Counted from the first letter of the stretch, positions 18,999 through 28,064 are shown. The stretch is DNA of 64,000 bases from Microbacterium testaceum (GCF_001476655.1 NZ_LDRT01000002.1:1-64000); one strand, 5' to 3'. A program made the numbers and translations. The notes: a model not told the origin generated them from the sequence alone.

Positions 18999-19914
18999 TT
19001 CCCGTCGTCCGCCCGAGGTCGACCGCGCCGCGGCATCGCGGCGTGCCGTCGCCGCGCGCCGCGAGCGTGCCGCGCTCAAGCGCGACGTCTCGACGCGCGT
19101 CATCAGCCCGCAGGAACTTCTGCGCCGCGCCCTCGCCGACCCGTCGTCGGCCGCCGGAGCCATGCGCGTGACGGAGTTCCTGACGGCGATCCCCGCGATC
19201 GGGGAGAGCAAGCGCGACCGGATCCTCGACTCTCTCGGGATCTCCCCGGTCAAGCGGCTCGGGGGACTCGGCTCGCGCCAGCGCGATGCGCTCCGCGACT
19301 ACCTCGACAGCCGCTGGCCGGAACCCGGTCCCCGTGCCGGGCGCAGCCGACTGATCGTGCTCGCCGGCCCCACTGCGGTCGGCAAGGGCACGGTCGCCGC
19401 GTACATCAAGGACAACCACCCCGAGATCCACCTCTCCGTTTCGGCGACGACGCGCAGCCCTCGCCCCGGAGAGGTCGAGGGGGAGCACTATTACTTCGTC
19501 GACGACACGGAGTTCGACCGTCTGGTGTCCACGGGCGCGCTGCTCGAGTGGGCGACCGTGCACAACCGTCACCGCTACGGCACGCCGCGCGAACCGATCG
19601 AGCGCGTGCTCGCGGCCGGCGGCACGGCGCTGCTCGAGATCGATCTGCAGGGCGCGCGGCAGGTGCGCGCGGCAGAGCCGTCTGCGACCCTCGTCTTCCT
19701 GCTCCCGCCGAGCTGGGACGAGCTCGTCCAGCGTCTCGTCGGACGAGGAACAGAGGATGCCGAGGAGCGGGCGCGCCGACTGCGCACCGCCCGTACCGAG
19801 CTCGCGGCCCAGAACGAGTTCGACTACCGCGTCGTGAACGACGACGTCGCCTCGGCTGCGGCCGAGGTCGTCGCCCTCGCGGCACGGCGACCGGGAGATC
19901 CCGGGAGCCGCTGA
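18991..19914 (+). CDS. gmk: actinobacterial IHF (MihF)-guanylate kinase fusion
   Basis: A 307-residue protein. Residues about 30-110 match the actinobacterial integration host factor MihF, a DNA-binding helical protein: MRVTEFLTAIPAIGESKRDR and PVKRLGGLGSRQRDALRDYL carry the HhH-like part. Residues about 120-307 are guanylate kinase (GMP to GDP): P-loop GPTAVGK at 126-132, SATTRSPRPGEVEGEHYYFV and LEIDLQGARQV. In mycobacteria mihF and gmk are separate adjacent genes; here one frame runs through both with no stop or internal SD that I can see. The GTG at 18991 has SD AGGGAG and overlaps pyrF by 8 nt. Starts near the kinase domain alone cannot be excluded. Confidence 0.9.
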   Translation: MVDSRRPPEVDRAAASRRAVAARRERAALKRDVSTRVISPQELLRRALADPSSAAGAMRVTEFLTAIPAIGESKRDRILDSLGISPVKRLGGLGSRQRDALRDYLDSRWPEPGPRAGRSRLIVLAGPTAVGKGTVAAYIKDNHPEIHLSVSATTRSPRPGEVEGEHYYFVDDTEFDRLVSTGALLEWATVHNRHRYGTPREPIERVLAAGGTALLEIDLQGARQVRAAEPSATLVFLLPPSWDELVQRLVGRGTEDAEERARRLRTARTELAAQNEFDYRVVNDDVASAAAEVVALAARRPGDPGSR

Positions 19915-19957
19915 CCCGACGCCCCGCGCGCAGAGCGCATCTCGGGCGGACGTCGGA

Positions 19958-19963
19958 TAGAAT
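19958..19963 (+). promoter_or_regulatory. candidate -10 element of rpoZ
   Basis: TAGAAT places transcription start at about 19970. That is exactly an in-frame ATG 57 nt upstream of the SD-driven rpoZ start, so the RNA may begin with a start codon. Confidence 0.55.
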
Positions 19964-20026
19964 GACAGGATGCTTCGGCGCTTCGCGCGCCGCATCCACC
20001 CATCCCGCCGAACCAGGAGGTTCCCC

Positions 20027-20281
20027 ATGGCCGGACGTAACCAGGGCATCATCGACCCGCCCATCGACGCGCTGCTCGACAAGGTCGACTCGAAGTACCA
20101 GCTCGTGATCTACGCATCCAAGCGCGCCCGCCAGATCAACGACTACTACTCGGACCTGCACGAGGGCAACCTCTTCGACAACGTGGGCCCCCTCGTCGAC
20201 TCCACCGTCGAAGACAAGCCGCTCACCATCGCGCTGCACGAGATCCACGAAGACAAGCTGCGTCTGCGCGCTGCGGAGTAA
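20027..20281 (+). CDS. rpoZ: RNA polymerase omega subunit
   Basis: An 84-residue omega subunit, which helps fold and assemble the beta' chain. Recognisable parts: [36 protein letters not shown] and the C-terminal [17 protein letters not shown]. The ATG at 20027 has an excellent SD (AGGAGG, 7 nt upstream) and gives the family's usual N-terminus. An in-frame ATG at 19970 would add 19 Arg-rich residues. It lies 112 nt after gmk with its own promoter candidate and is followed by a strong hairpin. Confidence 0.95.
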   Translation: MAGRNQGIIDPPIDALLDKVDSKYQLVIYASKRARQINDYYSDLHEGNLFDNVGPLVDSTVEDKPLTIALHEIHEDKLRLRAAE

Positions 20282-20324
20282 TCCACACCCGCAGCTCACG
20301 CGTGATCTGTTCACACATGTGACG

Positions 20325-20357
20325 ATGCCCCGGGCGGCTCACCGCCGCCCGGGGCAT
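20325..20357. terminator. perfect 14-bp hairpin between rpoZ and metK
   Basis: Arms ATGCCCCGGGCGGC (20325-20338) and GCCGCCCGGGGCAT (20344-20357) pair perfectly around TCACC. There is no U-tract, as is common for actinobacterial terminators. Its right arm overlaps the candidate metK -10 (CATACT, 20355-20360), so it may both end rpoZ transcription and affect metK. Confidence 0.65.
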
Positions 20358-20360
20358 ACT
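20355..20360 (+). promoter_or_regulatory. candidate -10 element of metK
   Basis: CATACT would give a start near 20367 and a leader of about 32 nt carrying GGAG before the TTG start of metK. No SAM riboswitch is visible in so short a leader. Confidence 0.35.
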
Positions 20361-20398
20361 TGTGCCCGTTCCCACTCGCTCACCCCCACGGAGTCGTC

Positions 20399-21592
20399 TT
20401 GACCGACCTGCGCCTGTTCACGTCCGAGTCCGTCACCGAAGGACACCCCGACAAGATCTGCGACCAGATCTCGGACAGCATCCTCGATGCGATCCTGACC
20501 GACGACCCGACGGGGCGCGTCGCGGTCGAGACCCTCGTCACGACGGGTCTCGTGCACGTCGCCGGAGAGGTCTCGACGAGCGCGTACGTCGAGATCCCCG
20601 CCATCGTGCGCGATGTCGTGAACCGGATCGGCTACACCTCGAGCGAGACCGGTTTCGACGGCGAATCGTGCGGCGTCTCGGTCTCGATCGGCGCTCAGTC
20701 GTCCGACATCGCCGCGGGCGTGAACAAGGCCTTCGAGCAGCGCGAGCGCGGCTCGGTCGACCCGCGTGACCTGCAGGGCGCGGGCGACCAGGGCATCATG
20801 TTCGGCTTCGCGACGAACGAGACGCCGCAGCTCATGCCGATGGCGGCCTGGACGGCTCATCGGATCGCCGAGCGCTTGGCATCCGTCCGCAAGAACGGCA
20901 CGCTGCCCTTCCTGCGCCCCGACGGCAAGACGCAGGTGACGCTCGGCTACGACGGTCACACGCCGCGCAGCGTCGACTCGGTCGTGCTGTCGACGCAGCA
21001 CCACCCCGACATCTCGCAGGAAGACCTGCGCGCCGCGGTCCAGGCCGAGGTCATCGATCCGGTGCTCGCCGAGACGGGGCTGGAGCTTCCCGAGGTGAAG
21101 TACTACATCAACCCGGCCGGCCCGTTCGTGATCGGCGGCCCCAAGGGCGACGCGGGCCTCACCGGCCGCAAGATCATCATCGACACCTACGGCGGCGCCT
21201 CTCGTCACGGCGGCGGCGCCTTCAGTGGCAAGGACCCCTCCAAGGTCGACCGCTCCGCCGCCTACGCCATGCGCTGGGTCGCCAAGAACGCGGTCGCGGC
21301 GGGTCTCGCCGACCGGCTCGAGGTGCAGGTCGCGTACGCGATCGGCAAGGCCAACCCGGTCGGGCTGTACGTGGAGTCCTTCGGCACCGCGCATGTGGCC
21401 GACGAGGTGATCGTCCGCGCGATCCGCGACGTGTTCGATCTGCGTCCGAAAGCGATCGTCGATCAGCTCGACCTCCTGCGCCCGATCTACGCGCGGACGG
21501 CGACCTACGGGCACTTCGGTCGCGAGCTGCCGGACTTCACCTGGGAGCGCACCGACCGCGTCGACGAGCTGCGCGCGGCCGCCGGGCTCTGA
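20399..21592 (+). CDS. metK: S-adenosylmethionine synthetase
   Basis: A 397-residue methionine adenosyltransferase. It has [20 protein letters not shown] at the N-terminus, [12 protein letters not shown] (ATP site) and the P-loop-like [21 protein letters not shown] chose TTG at 20399, with GGAG 5 nt upstream, because it gives the standard family N-terminus; a TTG at 20360 would add an atypical stretch lying in the hairpin region. It follows rpoZ directly; coaBC, often found between them in actinobacteria, is absent here. Confidence 0.96.
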   Translation: MTDLRLFTSESVTEGHPDKICDQISDSILDAILTDDPTGRVAVETLVTTGLVHVAGEVSTSAYVEIPAIVRDVVNRIGYTSSETGFDGESCGVSVSIGAQSSDIAAGVNKAFEQRERGSVDPRDLQGAGDQGIMFGFATNETPQLMPMAAWTAHRIAERLASVRKNGTLPFLRPDGKTQVTLGYDGHTPRSVDSVVLSTQHHPDISQEDLRAAVQAEVIDPVLAETGLELPEVKYYINPAGPFVIGGPKGDAGLTGRKIIIDTYGGASRHGGGAFSGKDPSKVDRSAAYAMRWVAKNAVAAGLADRLEVQVAYAIGKANPVGLYVESFGTAHVADEVIVRAIRDVFDLRPKAIVDQLDLLRPIYARTATYGHFGRELPDFTWERTDRVDELRAAAGL

Positions 21593-21677
21593 CCGTGCGG
21601 GCGGGCGTCGCGAGGTTCGGCGGGAGCCGCGCCTCGTCGGCGAGAGGATCGGTGCAGGGCGCACCGGAGGTGCGCTC

Positions 21678-23660
21678 ATGAGCGAGCGCCGCGTGGCGCG
21701 CGTGCAGCTCGAGTCTCCGGTGCCGCAACTCGACCGCCTCTTCGATTACGCCGTCCCTCATCCACTCGTCGCCGACACCGCCCCCGGGGTGCGCGTGAAG
21801 GTGCCGCTGCGATCGGCGGGGCGGATGATGGATGCCTTCGTCATCGATGTCGTCGCCGACGACGGGACCGAGCGGCCCCTGTCGTCGATCGAGGCCGTCG
21901 TCTCGCCGATGCCGGTGCTGCCGGAGCGGCTGTACACGCTCGCGCGTCGCGTCGCCGACCGCGCCGCGGGATCGGTCAGCGACGTGCTCCGCCTCGCGGT
22001 TCCCAAGCGGATGGTGCGCGCCGAGAAAGCCTGGGCCGCCGCCCCGCCGCCCGAGGTCCCCGAGGTCGTCCCCGCTGCCCGCGAGCGTTCCGCGGCGCTT
22101 CTGACGCCCTACCCGGGCCTCGCGGACGCCCTCGACCGCGGCGAGCGCCTCGCGATCGACGCACCCCCGCACCCGCACACGGAGCTTCCCCGCGGGGCCT
22201 GGGCCGATCTGCTCGCCGCCGCCGCCGTACACACCCTCGCCCGGGGCAAGAGCGCCGTCCTCGTCGTGCCCGACTACCGCGACCAGGCGCAGCTCCTGGC
22301 CGCTCTGTCGGAGCTGGTGGCTCCGGATGCCATCGTGCGCGACGACGCGGACCAGTCCGGGCCCGCGCGGTACGCGCAGTACCTCCGCACGCTCGCGCCG
22401 GTGCCGTGCATCGTGGTCGGCCGACGCTCCGGCGTGTACGCGCCCGCTCACGACACCGGTCTCGTGGCGATCTGGGACGACGGCGACTCGCTCCTGTCCG
22501 AGCCGCTCGCTCCCGGGGTGCACGCTCGCGACGCCGCTCTCGTTCGCCAGGAGCTCGAGGCATCGGCGCTGGTCTTCGCCGGACACACCCGCACCACCGA
22601 CGTGCAGCGCCTGGTCGATGTCGGGTACGTGCGCGAGATCCCGCAAGCCCGGCGCCCCAGCCCGCGCGTGGTGCTGAGTGCCACACGCGAGGGCGAGCAG
22701 CGCCAGTCCCGGGTGCCCTCGTCGGCGTTCGCGGCGGCGCGGGAGGCGTTGCAGAGCGGTCCGGTGCTGGTCCAGGTCGCCCGCCCCGGGTACGCCCCGT
22801 CCCTCGTGTGCGCGGACTGCCGTCGTCCTGCCCGCTGTCCGCACTGCGCCGGGCCGCTGCGCGCCGCCCGCCCCGGGGCGGTTCCCGTCTGCGCGTGGTG
22901 CGGTCGCAGCGCCCACGCGTGGACGTGCGGGCACTGCCATTCGACGAAGCTGCGGATGGCGTCGTCGGGCAGCGAGCGCACGGCAGACGAGCTCGGGCGC
23001 GCCTTCCCGCACACCCGCGTGATCATCGCCGACGGGACGCATCCTGTCGCCGAGGTCGACGGGCACCCGGCTCTCGTGATCGCCACCCGCGGCGCCGAGC
23101 CGATCGCGCGGGGCGGGTACCGCGCCGTGATCCTGTTGGACGGCGATCGCATGCTGCAGAACGAGGCCCTCCGCATCGGGGAGAGCTGCTTGCGGTGGTG
23201 GTCGAATGCGGCGGCTCTGGCCGCCCCCGGCGCCCCGGTGCACCTCGTCGGTGTCGCCGGTCCCGTCGCTCGCGCCCTGGCGACGTGGACTCAGCCGGCG
23301 TACGCCCGCGCCGAGCTGGCCGACCGCGCCCCGCTGCGCATGCCGCCCGCGGTCCGCGTCGCGAGCGTCGACGGGCACTCGCGGAGCGTCGACACGCTTC
23401 TGATGTCGCTGCGCGAGACGGTGCCCGATCTCGACCCGCTGGCCGTCCTCGGTCCGGTGGACACGTCCGAGACCCCCGACGTCTCGACCTCCCGGGCGCT
23501 GGTGCGCTTCGACTACGCGCACGGCCGCGCCGTGGCCGAGGCGCTGCGCGCCGGGGTCATCGCCGATGCCCTCCGCGCCCGGAAGTCGCGCAAGGATCGC
23601 GGGCCGAAGCAGCGCAGTACGCTCAGAGTTCGTCTCGACATCCCCGAGCCCGACCTGTGA
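21678..23660 (+). CDS. priA: PriA-like primosomal protein N', helicase-inactive type
   Basis: A 660-residue PriA homologue of the actinobacterial kind. It keeps the N-terminal DNA-binding domain (ARVQLESPVPQLDRLFDYAV) and the zinc-binding cysteines (CADC, CPHC, CAWCG, CGHC, about residues 378-420). It lacks a Walker A motif and a DExH box, so it cannot be a conventional ATP-dependent helicase. Mycobacterial PriA homologues share this loss. It is presumed to act in replication restart as a structural factor. The ATG at 21678 has SD GGAGGTG. The gene lies between metK and fmt as in other actinobacteria. Confidence 0.88.
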   Translation: MSERRVARVQLESPVPQLDRLFDYAVPHPLVADTAPGVRVKVPLRSAGRMMDAFVIDVVADDGTERPLSSIEAVVSPMPVLPERLYTLARRVADRAAGSVSDVLRLAVPKRMVRAEKAWAAAPPPEVPEVVPAARERSAALLTPYPGLADALDRGERLAIDAPPHPHTELPRGAWADLLAAAAVHTLARGKSAVLVVPDYRDQAQLLAALSELVAPDAIVRDDADQSGPARYAQYLRTLAPVPCIVVGRRSGVYAPAHDTGLVAIWDDGDSLLSEPLAPGVHARDAALVRQELEASALVFAGHTRTTDVQRLVDVGYVREIPQARRPSPRVVLSATREGEQRQSRVPSSAFAAAREALQSGPVLVQVARPGYAPSLVCADCRRPARCPHCAGPLRAARPGAVPVCAWCGRSAHAWTCGHCHSTKLRMASSGSERTADELGRAFPHTRVIIADGTHPVAEVDGHPALVIATRGAEPIARGGYRAVILLDGDRMLQNEALRIGESCLRWWSNAAALAAPGAPVHLVGVAGPVARALATWTQPAYARAELADRAPLRMPPAVRVASVDGHSRSVDTLLMSLRETVPDLDPLAVLGPVDTSETPDVSTSRALVRFDYAHGRAVAEALRAGVIADALRARKSRKDRGPKQRSTLRVRLDIPEPDL

Positions 23661-23748
23661 GCATCGCCCGCGCCCGACCTCCGTCGGCGCGCGTCCGCGC
23701 CGACACCCCCGTCCGGAACCATCCGCCCCGAACAGCCTGAGGAGAACC

Positions 23749-24666
23749 ATGCGCCTCGTCTTCGCCGGCACCCCCGCCGTCGCCGTCCCCTCGCTGCGAG
23801 CCCTGGCCTCCGGTCCGCACGAGATCACCGCCGTCCTCACCCGCGGCGATGCCCCGCTGGGCCGTAAACGCGTGCTCACTCCGTCCCCGGTCGCGCAGGC
23901 GACCGAGGAGCTCGGCATCCCGATCATCAAAGCGGACCGCCTCGACGCCGAGGCGACCGCCGCCATCGCGGCGCTCGATCCCGATCTCGGGGTGATCGTC
24001 GCCTACGGCGGTCTCGTGCGCGAGCCCCTGCTCTCGACTCCCGTCCACGGCTGGATCAACCTGCACTTCTCGCTCCTGCCGCGCTGGCGCGGGGCCGCTC
24101 CCGTCCAGCGGGCGCTCATCGCGGGCGACACGGTGACCGGTGCGAGCGTGTTCCAGCTCGTCGCGGCGCTCGATGCCGGCGACGTGTTCGCCGAGGAGCG
24201 TTACGAGGTCCCGACCGGAGCGACCAGCGCCGACGTCCTCGACGCCCTCGCCGAGATCGGCGCCCCGCTTCTGGCCCGCGTGGTCGACGGCATCGCCGAC
24301 GGAACCGCCGTGAGCGCGCCTCAGCAGGGCGAGCCGACACTCGCTCCCAAGCTCTCCCTCGAAGACGGCCTCCTCGATTTCACCCAGGATGCCGACACCC
24401 TCCTGCATCGGATCGCCGGGGTCACCCCCGAGCCCGGCGCGCACACGACCCTCGACGGCGCGCGTTTCAAGGTGCTGCGTGCCGTCCCCACCGAGGCACC
24501 TCCGCTTCCGCCGGGCCGCGTCGCGGCATCCGGCAGAGACGTGATCGTGGGTACCGGAACCGTTCCGCTGCGTCTCGAGACCGTCCAGCCCGCCGGGAAG
24601 GGCGCCATGGCCGCCGGCGACTGGTTCCGGGGCCTGCGCACGAGCGAACCGGTGCTGGGCGCATGA
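23749..24666 (+). CDS. fmt: methionyl-tRNA formyltransferase
   Basis: A 305-residue enzyme that formylates initiator Met-tRNA using 10-formyl-THF. It opens MRLVFAGTPAVAVPSLRAL; the catalytic region INLHFSLLPRWRGAAPVQRA lies near residues 102-121; and the C-terminal OB-fold domain includes GVTPEPGAHTTLDGARFKVL. The ATG at 23749 has SD GAGGAG. Its stop overlaps the rsmB start by 4 nt, so the two are co-translated. Confidence 0.97.
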   Translation: MRLVFAGTPAVAVPSLRALASGPHEITAVLTRGDAPLGRKRVLTPSPVAQATEELGIPIIKADRLDAEATAAIAALDPDLGVIVAYGGLVREPLLSTPVHGWINLHFSLLPRWRGAAPVQRALIAGDTVTGASVFQLVAALDAGDVFAEERYEVPTGATSADVLDALAEIGAPLLARVVDGIADGTAVSAPQQGEPTLAPKLSLEDGLLDFTQDADTLLHRIAGVTPEPGAHTTLDGARFKVLRAVPTEAPPLPPGRVAASGRDVIVGTGTVPLRLETVQPAGKGAMAAGDWFRGLRTSEPVLGA

Positions 24667-26036
24667 GCGTGCAGGGGGCGCGTGCTGTCGCGTACGAGGT
24701 TCTCCGCGCCGTCTCGGGCGACGAGGCCTACGCGAACCTGCTGCTGCCGCATGCGATCGTGCGGGCGAAGCTGGATGCCAAGGACGCGGGCCTCGCGACC
24801 GAGCTGACGTACGGCACCCTGCGCCGACGCGGCACGTACGACGCGATCATCGCCGCGGCAGCCGATCGAACGGTCGACCGTATCGATCCCGCCGTGCTCG
24901 ACGCGCTGCGCCTGGGCGTGCATCAGCTGCTGTCGACGCGCGTCGCCTCCCATGCCGCGGTGAACGAGTCCGTCGAGCTGGCCCGCCGCCACGGCGGAGG
25001 CAAAGGCGCGGCGGGCTTCGCGAACGCCGTGCTGCGCCGCGTGTCGCGAGACACCCCGGGCGAGTGGATGGACCGCATCGCGGCCGCCGCGCGCAGCGAC
25101 GACGAGCGGATCGGTGTGACGACCTCGCACCCGGTGTGGATCGTGCGAGCGCTGCGCCGCGCCTTGACCGCGGAGGGCCGGGCCGACGAGCTCGGCGCCC
25201 TTCTCGAGGCCGACAACGTCGCTCCGCGCGTGGCGATGATCGCCCTGCCGGGTCTCGCCGAGCCTCCCTCCGACGCGACCGGGGCGCGCTTCGCGCCCAC
25301 CGCCTTCACCACGCGCGGGGGAGGAGACCCCGAGGGTCTCATCCGTGCGAGCGAGGGCCGCATCCGCGTGCAGGACGAAGGATCGCAACTGGCGGCCCTC
25401 GCCCTGAGCCGTGCGCTGCCGGTCCAGGAGGGGGAGCGCTGGCTCGACCTGTGCGCGGGGCCCGGAGGCAAGACCGCCCTGCTGGCCGCCGAAGCGCTCG
25501 CGCACGGCGCACACCTCGATGCCAATGAGATCGCGCCGGCGCGCGCGGGGCTGGTGCGCCAGGCCGTGGCATCCGTTCCACTCGATGTCGACGTGAGCGA
25601 GGAGGACGGGCGCGACCGCGCGGCGCGTGCGCCGGGGGAGTACGACCGCATCCTCGTCGACGCGCCCTGCACCGGAATCGGTGCTCTACGACGTCGGCCT
25701 GAGGCGCGGTGGCGCAAGACCCCGTCCGACGTGCCCGACCTCACCGCGCTGCAGCAGGAGCTGGTCCTCGCGGCGTTCGAGGCGGTGAAGCCCGGCGGGA
25801 TCGTGGCATACGTCACGTGCTCGCCGCACCTCGCCGAGACCTCCGGGGTCCTCGCCGAGGTCACGCGAGCCCTCGGCGACGCCGTCGAAGAACTCGACGC
25901 GCGGGCGGTCGTCCGGTCCGTGGCGATCGATGAGATCGACCTCCCCGATCAGGCGGACGGCTCGCTCCGCGCGCAGCTGTGGCCCCACCGCCACGGAACC
26001 GACGCGATGTCGATCGCGCTGCTGCGCAAGCGCTGA
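24663..26036 (+). CDS. rsmB: 16S rRNA (cytosine-5) methyltransferase RsmB-like
   Basis: A 457-residue protein with an N-terminal NusB-like RNA-binding domain (about 1-140) and a C-terminal SAM-dependent methyltransferase. SAM motif LDLCAGPGGKTALLA is followed by VDAPCTGIGALRRRPEARW and by VAYVTCSPHLAET, which carry the two cysteines of RNA m5C methyltransferases. The expected product is m5C967 in 16S rRNA. The ATG overlaps the fmt stop. It is followed by rpe, the order seen in mycobacteria. Confidence 0.92.
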   Translation: MSVQGARAVAYEVLRAVSGDEAYANLLLPHAIVRAKLDAKDAGLATELTYGTLRRRGTYDAIIAAAADRTVDRIDPAVLDALRLGVHQLLSTRVASHAAVNESVELARRHGGGKGAAGFANAVLRRVSRDTPGEWMDRIAAAARSDDERIGVTTSHPVWIVRALRRALTAEGRADELGALLEADNVAPRVAMIALPGLAEPPSDATGARFAPTAFTTRGGGDPEGLIRASEGRIRVQDEGSQLAALALSRALPVQEGERWLDLCAGPGGKTALLAAEALAHGAHLDANEIAPARAGLVRQAVASVPLDVDVSEEDGRDRAARAPGEYDRILVDAPCTGIGALRRRPEARWRKTPSDVPDLTALQQELVLAAFEAVKPGGIVAYVTCSPHLAETSGVLAEVTRALGDAVEELDARAVVRSVAIDEIDLPDQADGSLRAQLWPHRHGTDAMSIALLRKR

Positions 26037-26075
26037 CGGTGCGGCATCCGCGCGGGATGCGCGGCGACCGCCGCC

Positions 26076-26081
26076 CATAAT
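26076..26081 (+). promoter_or_regulatory. candidate -10 element of rpe
   Basis: CATAAT lies 6 nt upstream of the rpe GTG, predicting a leaderless message. No SD precedes that GTG. Confidence 0.45.
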
Positions 26082-26087
26082 GGTCGG

Positions 26088-26759
26088 GTGCCTACCGACT
26101 CCCCGCGCATCAATCCGAGCATCCTCGCCGCCGACTTCGTGAACATGGAGGCCGAGCTCGCGCGCATCGCCGGCGCCGACTTCGTGCACGTCGACGTCAT
26201 GGACAACCACTTCGTGCCGAACCTGACGTTCGGCCCGCAGATGGTGGGGCGTATCCAGGAGACGAGCCCGGTGCCGCTGGACGTGCACCTGATGATCGAC
26301 GACCCGGACCGCTGGGCTCCGGCGTACGCAGAGCTGGGTGCGGCATCCGTCACCTTCCACCTCGAGGCCGCGGCGTCCCCGATCGCCCTCGCGCGCCGGC
26401 TGCGCTCGATCGGTGCGCGCGCGGGCGTGGCCGTGAAGCCCGGCACCCCGGTGGAGAACCTCTTCGACTCGCTGAACGAGTTCGACCAGATCCTCGTCAT
26501 GACGGTCGAGCCCGGGTTCGGCGGCCAGTCGTTCATGCCCGAGACCATGCCGAAGCTCCGCGCTCTCGCCGACGAAGCGAAGCGCCGGGGTTCGAACGTC
26601 TGGCTGCAGGTCGACGGCGGCATCGGCGAGTCGACGATCGCCCAGGCCGCCGAGGCCGGCGCCGACACGTTCGTCGCCGGCTCCGCGGTGTTCGGTGCCG
26701 ACGATCCAGACCGCGCGATCCAGTCGCTCCGCGCCGCCGCCGCGCGCCACCGCCACTGA
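26088..26759 (+). CDS. rpe: ribulose-phosphate 3-epimerase
   Basis: A 223-residue TIM-barrel epimerase that interconverts ribulose 5-phosphate and xylulose 5-phosphate in the pentose phosphate pathway. Signature segments are INPSILAADF, HVDVMDNHFVPNLTFGP, LDVHLMIDDPDRW, VMTVEPGFGGQSFM and VDGGIGESTI, with the expected metal-binding His and Asp residues. The GTG start has no SD and directly follows a -10-like CATAAT. It is the last gene of the priA-fmt-rsmB-rpe run; a large palindrome follows it. Confidence 0.96.
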   Translation: MPTDSPRINPSILAADFVNMEAELARIAGADFVHVDVMDNHFVPNLTFGPQMVGRIQETSPVPLDVHLMIDDPDRWAPAYAELGAASVTFHLEAAASPIALARRLRSIGARAGVAVKPGTPVENLFDSLNEFDQILVMTVEPGFGGQSFMPETMPKLRALADEAKRRGSNVWLQVDGGIGESTIAQAAEAGADTFVAGSAVFGADDPDRAIQSLRAAAARHRH

Positions 26760-26776
26760 GGCCGCCGCCGCCGCGA

Positions 26777-26849
26777 CCCCGATAAACGCCGTTGCTGCCG
26801 AGAAACGCCGCGCCGCCGCGTGTCTCGCACGGAACGGCGTTTATCGGGG
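26777..26849. repeat. nested inverted repeat between rpe and hisE
   Basis: Perfect 17-nt arms CCCCGATAAACGCCGTT (26777-26793) and AACGGCGTTTATCGGGG (26833-26849) flank a 39-nt centre. That centre contains a second inverted pair, CGAGAAACGC and GCGTGTCTCG (9 of 10 positions paired). The two left-side segments are themselves similar (CGATAAACGCCG and CGAGAAACGCCG). It could be the rpe terminator, but its length and nesting look more like a REP-type intergenic repeat. Confidence 0.7.
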
Positions 26850-26899
26850 CCGCGCGCTGTCGGACGCGCCCCGCGACGACCCCACCCCCGCCGACCCGA

Positions 26900-26905
26900 T
26901 ACCCT
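26900..26905 (+). promoter_or_regulatory. candidate -10 element of hisE
   Basis: TACCCT lies 6 nt before the hisE GTG, which has no SD; the message is predicted to be leaderless. Confidence 0.45.
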
Positions 26906-26911
26906 GGGAAC

Positions 26912-27175
26912 GTGAAGACCTTCGACGACCTGTTCGCGGAACTCAGCGCCAAGGCCGTCGAGCGACCCGAGGGTTCGGGCACCGTCGCCCAGCTCGACGC
27001 CGGCGTGCACGCGATCGGCAAGAAGATCGTCGAAGAGGCCGCCGAGGTCTGGATGGCCGCCGAGTACGAGTCCGACGCGGCCGCCGCCGAAGAGATCTCG
27101 CAGCTGCTCTACCACCTGCAGACGCTCATGCTCGCGAAGGGGCTCTCGCTCGAGGACGTCTACCGACATCTCTGA
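26912..27175 (+). CDS. hisE: phosphoribosyl-ATP pyrophosphatase
   Basis: An 87-residue HisE that removes pyrophosphate from PR-ATP, step 2 of histidine synthesis. MazG-like helical bundle with [17 protein letters not shown] as the metal-binding part and [15 protein letters not shown] following. It is a separate polypeptide, not fused to HisI as in enterobacteria. GTG start at 26912; a longer frame upstream runs into the palindrome and is not credible. It is followed 46 nt later by hisG. Confidence 0.95.
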   Translation: MKTFDDLFAELSAKAVERPEGSGTVAQLDAGVHAIGKKIVEEAAEVWMAAEYESDAAAAEEISQLLYHLQTLMLAKGLSLEDVYRHL

Positions 27176-27221
27176 GCCCGCGCTCTCCCTTCCCACCCCA
27201 CGAACCACGAAAGCCCCCGTC

Positions 27222-28064
27222 ATGCTGCGAATCGCCGTGCCGAACAAGGGGTCGCTCGCCGAGACCGCCGCCGAGATGCTCTCGGAGGCCGGATACACCG
27301 GACGACGCGACTCGAAAGACCTCTACACCGTCGACCCCGTGAACGAGGTCGAGTTCTTCTACCTCCGTCCCCGTGACATCGCGACCTACGTCGGCTCCGG
27401 TGCGCTCGATGTCGGCATCACCGGCCGCGACCTGCTGCTCGATGCCCGCATGCCTGGCGCCCGCGAGGTCGAGTCGCTCGGCTTCGCCGGTTCGACGTTC
27501 CGTTTCGCCGGCCGCCCCGGGCGCTTCACCGACGTCGCCGACCTCGAGGGCCTGCGCGTCGCGACCGCCTACCCGGGCCTGGTCGACGCCTTCCTCGACG
27601 AGCGCGGCATCGCCGTCGACATCGTCCCGCTCGACGGCGCGGTCGAATCCGCCGTGCAGCTGGGAGTGGCGGATGCCGTGGCCGACGTCGTCTCGACCGG
27701 CACGACGCTGCGTCAGGCGGGGCTCGAGATCTTCGGGCCGGTCCTTCTCGAGAGCGACGCCGTGCTGATCTCCGGACCGAACGAGGTCGAGGGAACCGAG
27801 ACGCTGCTCCGGCGCCTGCGCGGTGTCCTCGCCGCGCGCAAGTACGTGCTCGTCGATTACGACCTGCCCGCGCACCTCGTCGACCAGGCGATCGCCGTGG
27901 CGCCGGGGCTGGAGTCGCCGACGATCTCGCCCCTGCGCGATCCCGAGTGGGTCGCCGTCCGCGTCATGAGCCCCCGTCGCGACGTCAACCGCGTCATGGA
28001 CGAGCTCTACGCGATCGGTGCCCGGGCGATCCTCGTCACCGAGATCCTCGCCGCGAGGCTCTGA
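27222..28064 (+). CDS. hisG: ATP phosphoribosyltransferase, long form
   Basis: A 280-residue long-form HisG, the feedback-controlled first enzyme of histidine synthesis. Catalytic part: [28 protein letters not shown] and the PRPP loop [14 protein letters not shown]. The last 75 residues form the ACT-like histidine-binding domain, so it needs no HisZ. The ATG at 27222 has only a weak SD. Its stop shares one base with the hisF ATG (TGATG). Confidence 0.96.
   Translation: MLRIAVPNKGSLAETAAEMLSEAGYTGRRDSKDLYTVDPVNEVEFFYLRPRDIATYVGSGALDVGITGRDLLLDARMPGAREVESLGFAGSTFRFAGRPGRFTDVADLEGLRVATAYPGLVDAFLDERGIAVDIVPLDGAVESAVQLGVADAVADVVSTGTTLRQAGLEIFGPVLLESDAVLISGPNEVEGTETLLRRLRGVLAARKYVLVDYDLPAHLVDQAIAVAPGLESPTISPLRDPEWVAVRVMSPRRDVNRVMDELYAIGARAILVTEILAARL

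Noticed and set aside
20360-20398. Longer metK from TTG 20360
   Set aside because: It would begin next to the hairpin arm without an SD and add residues not found in MetK proteins.
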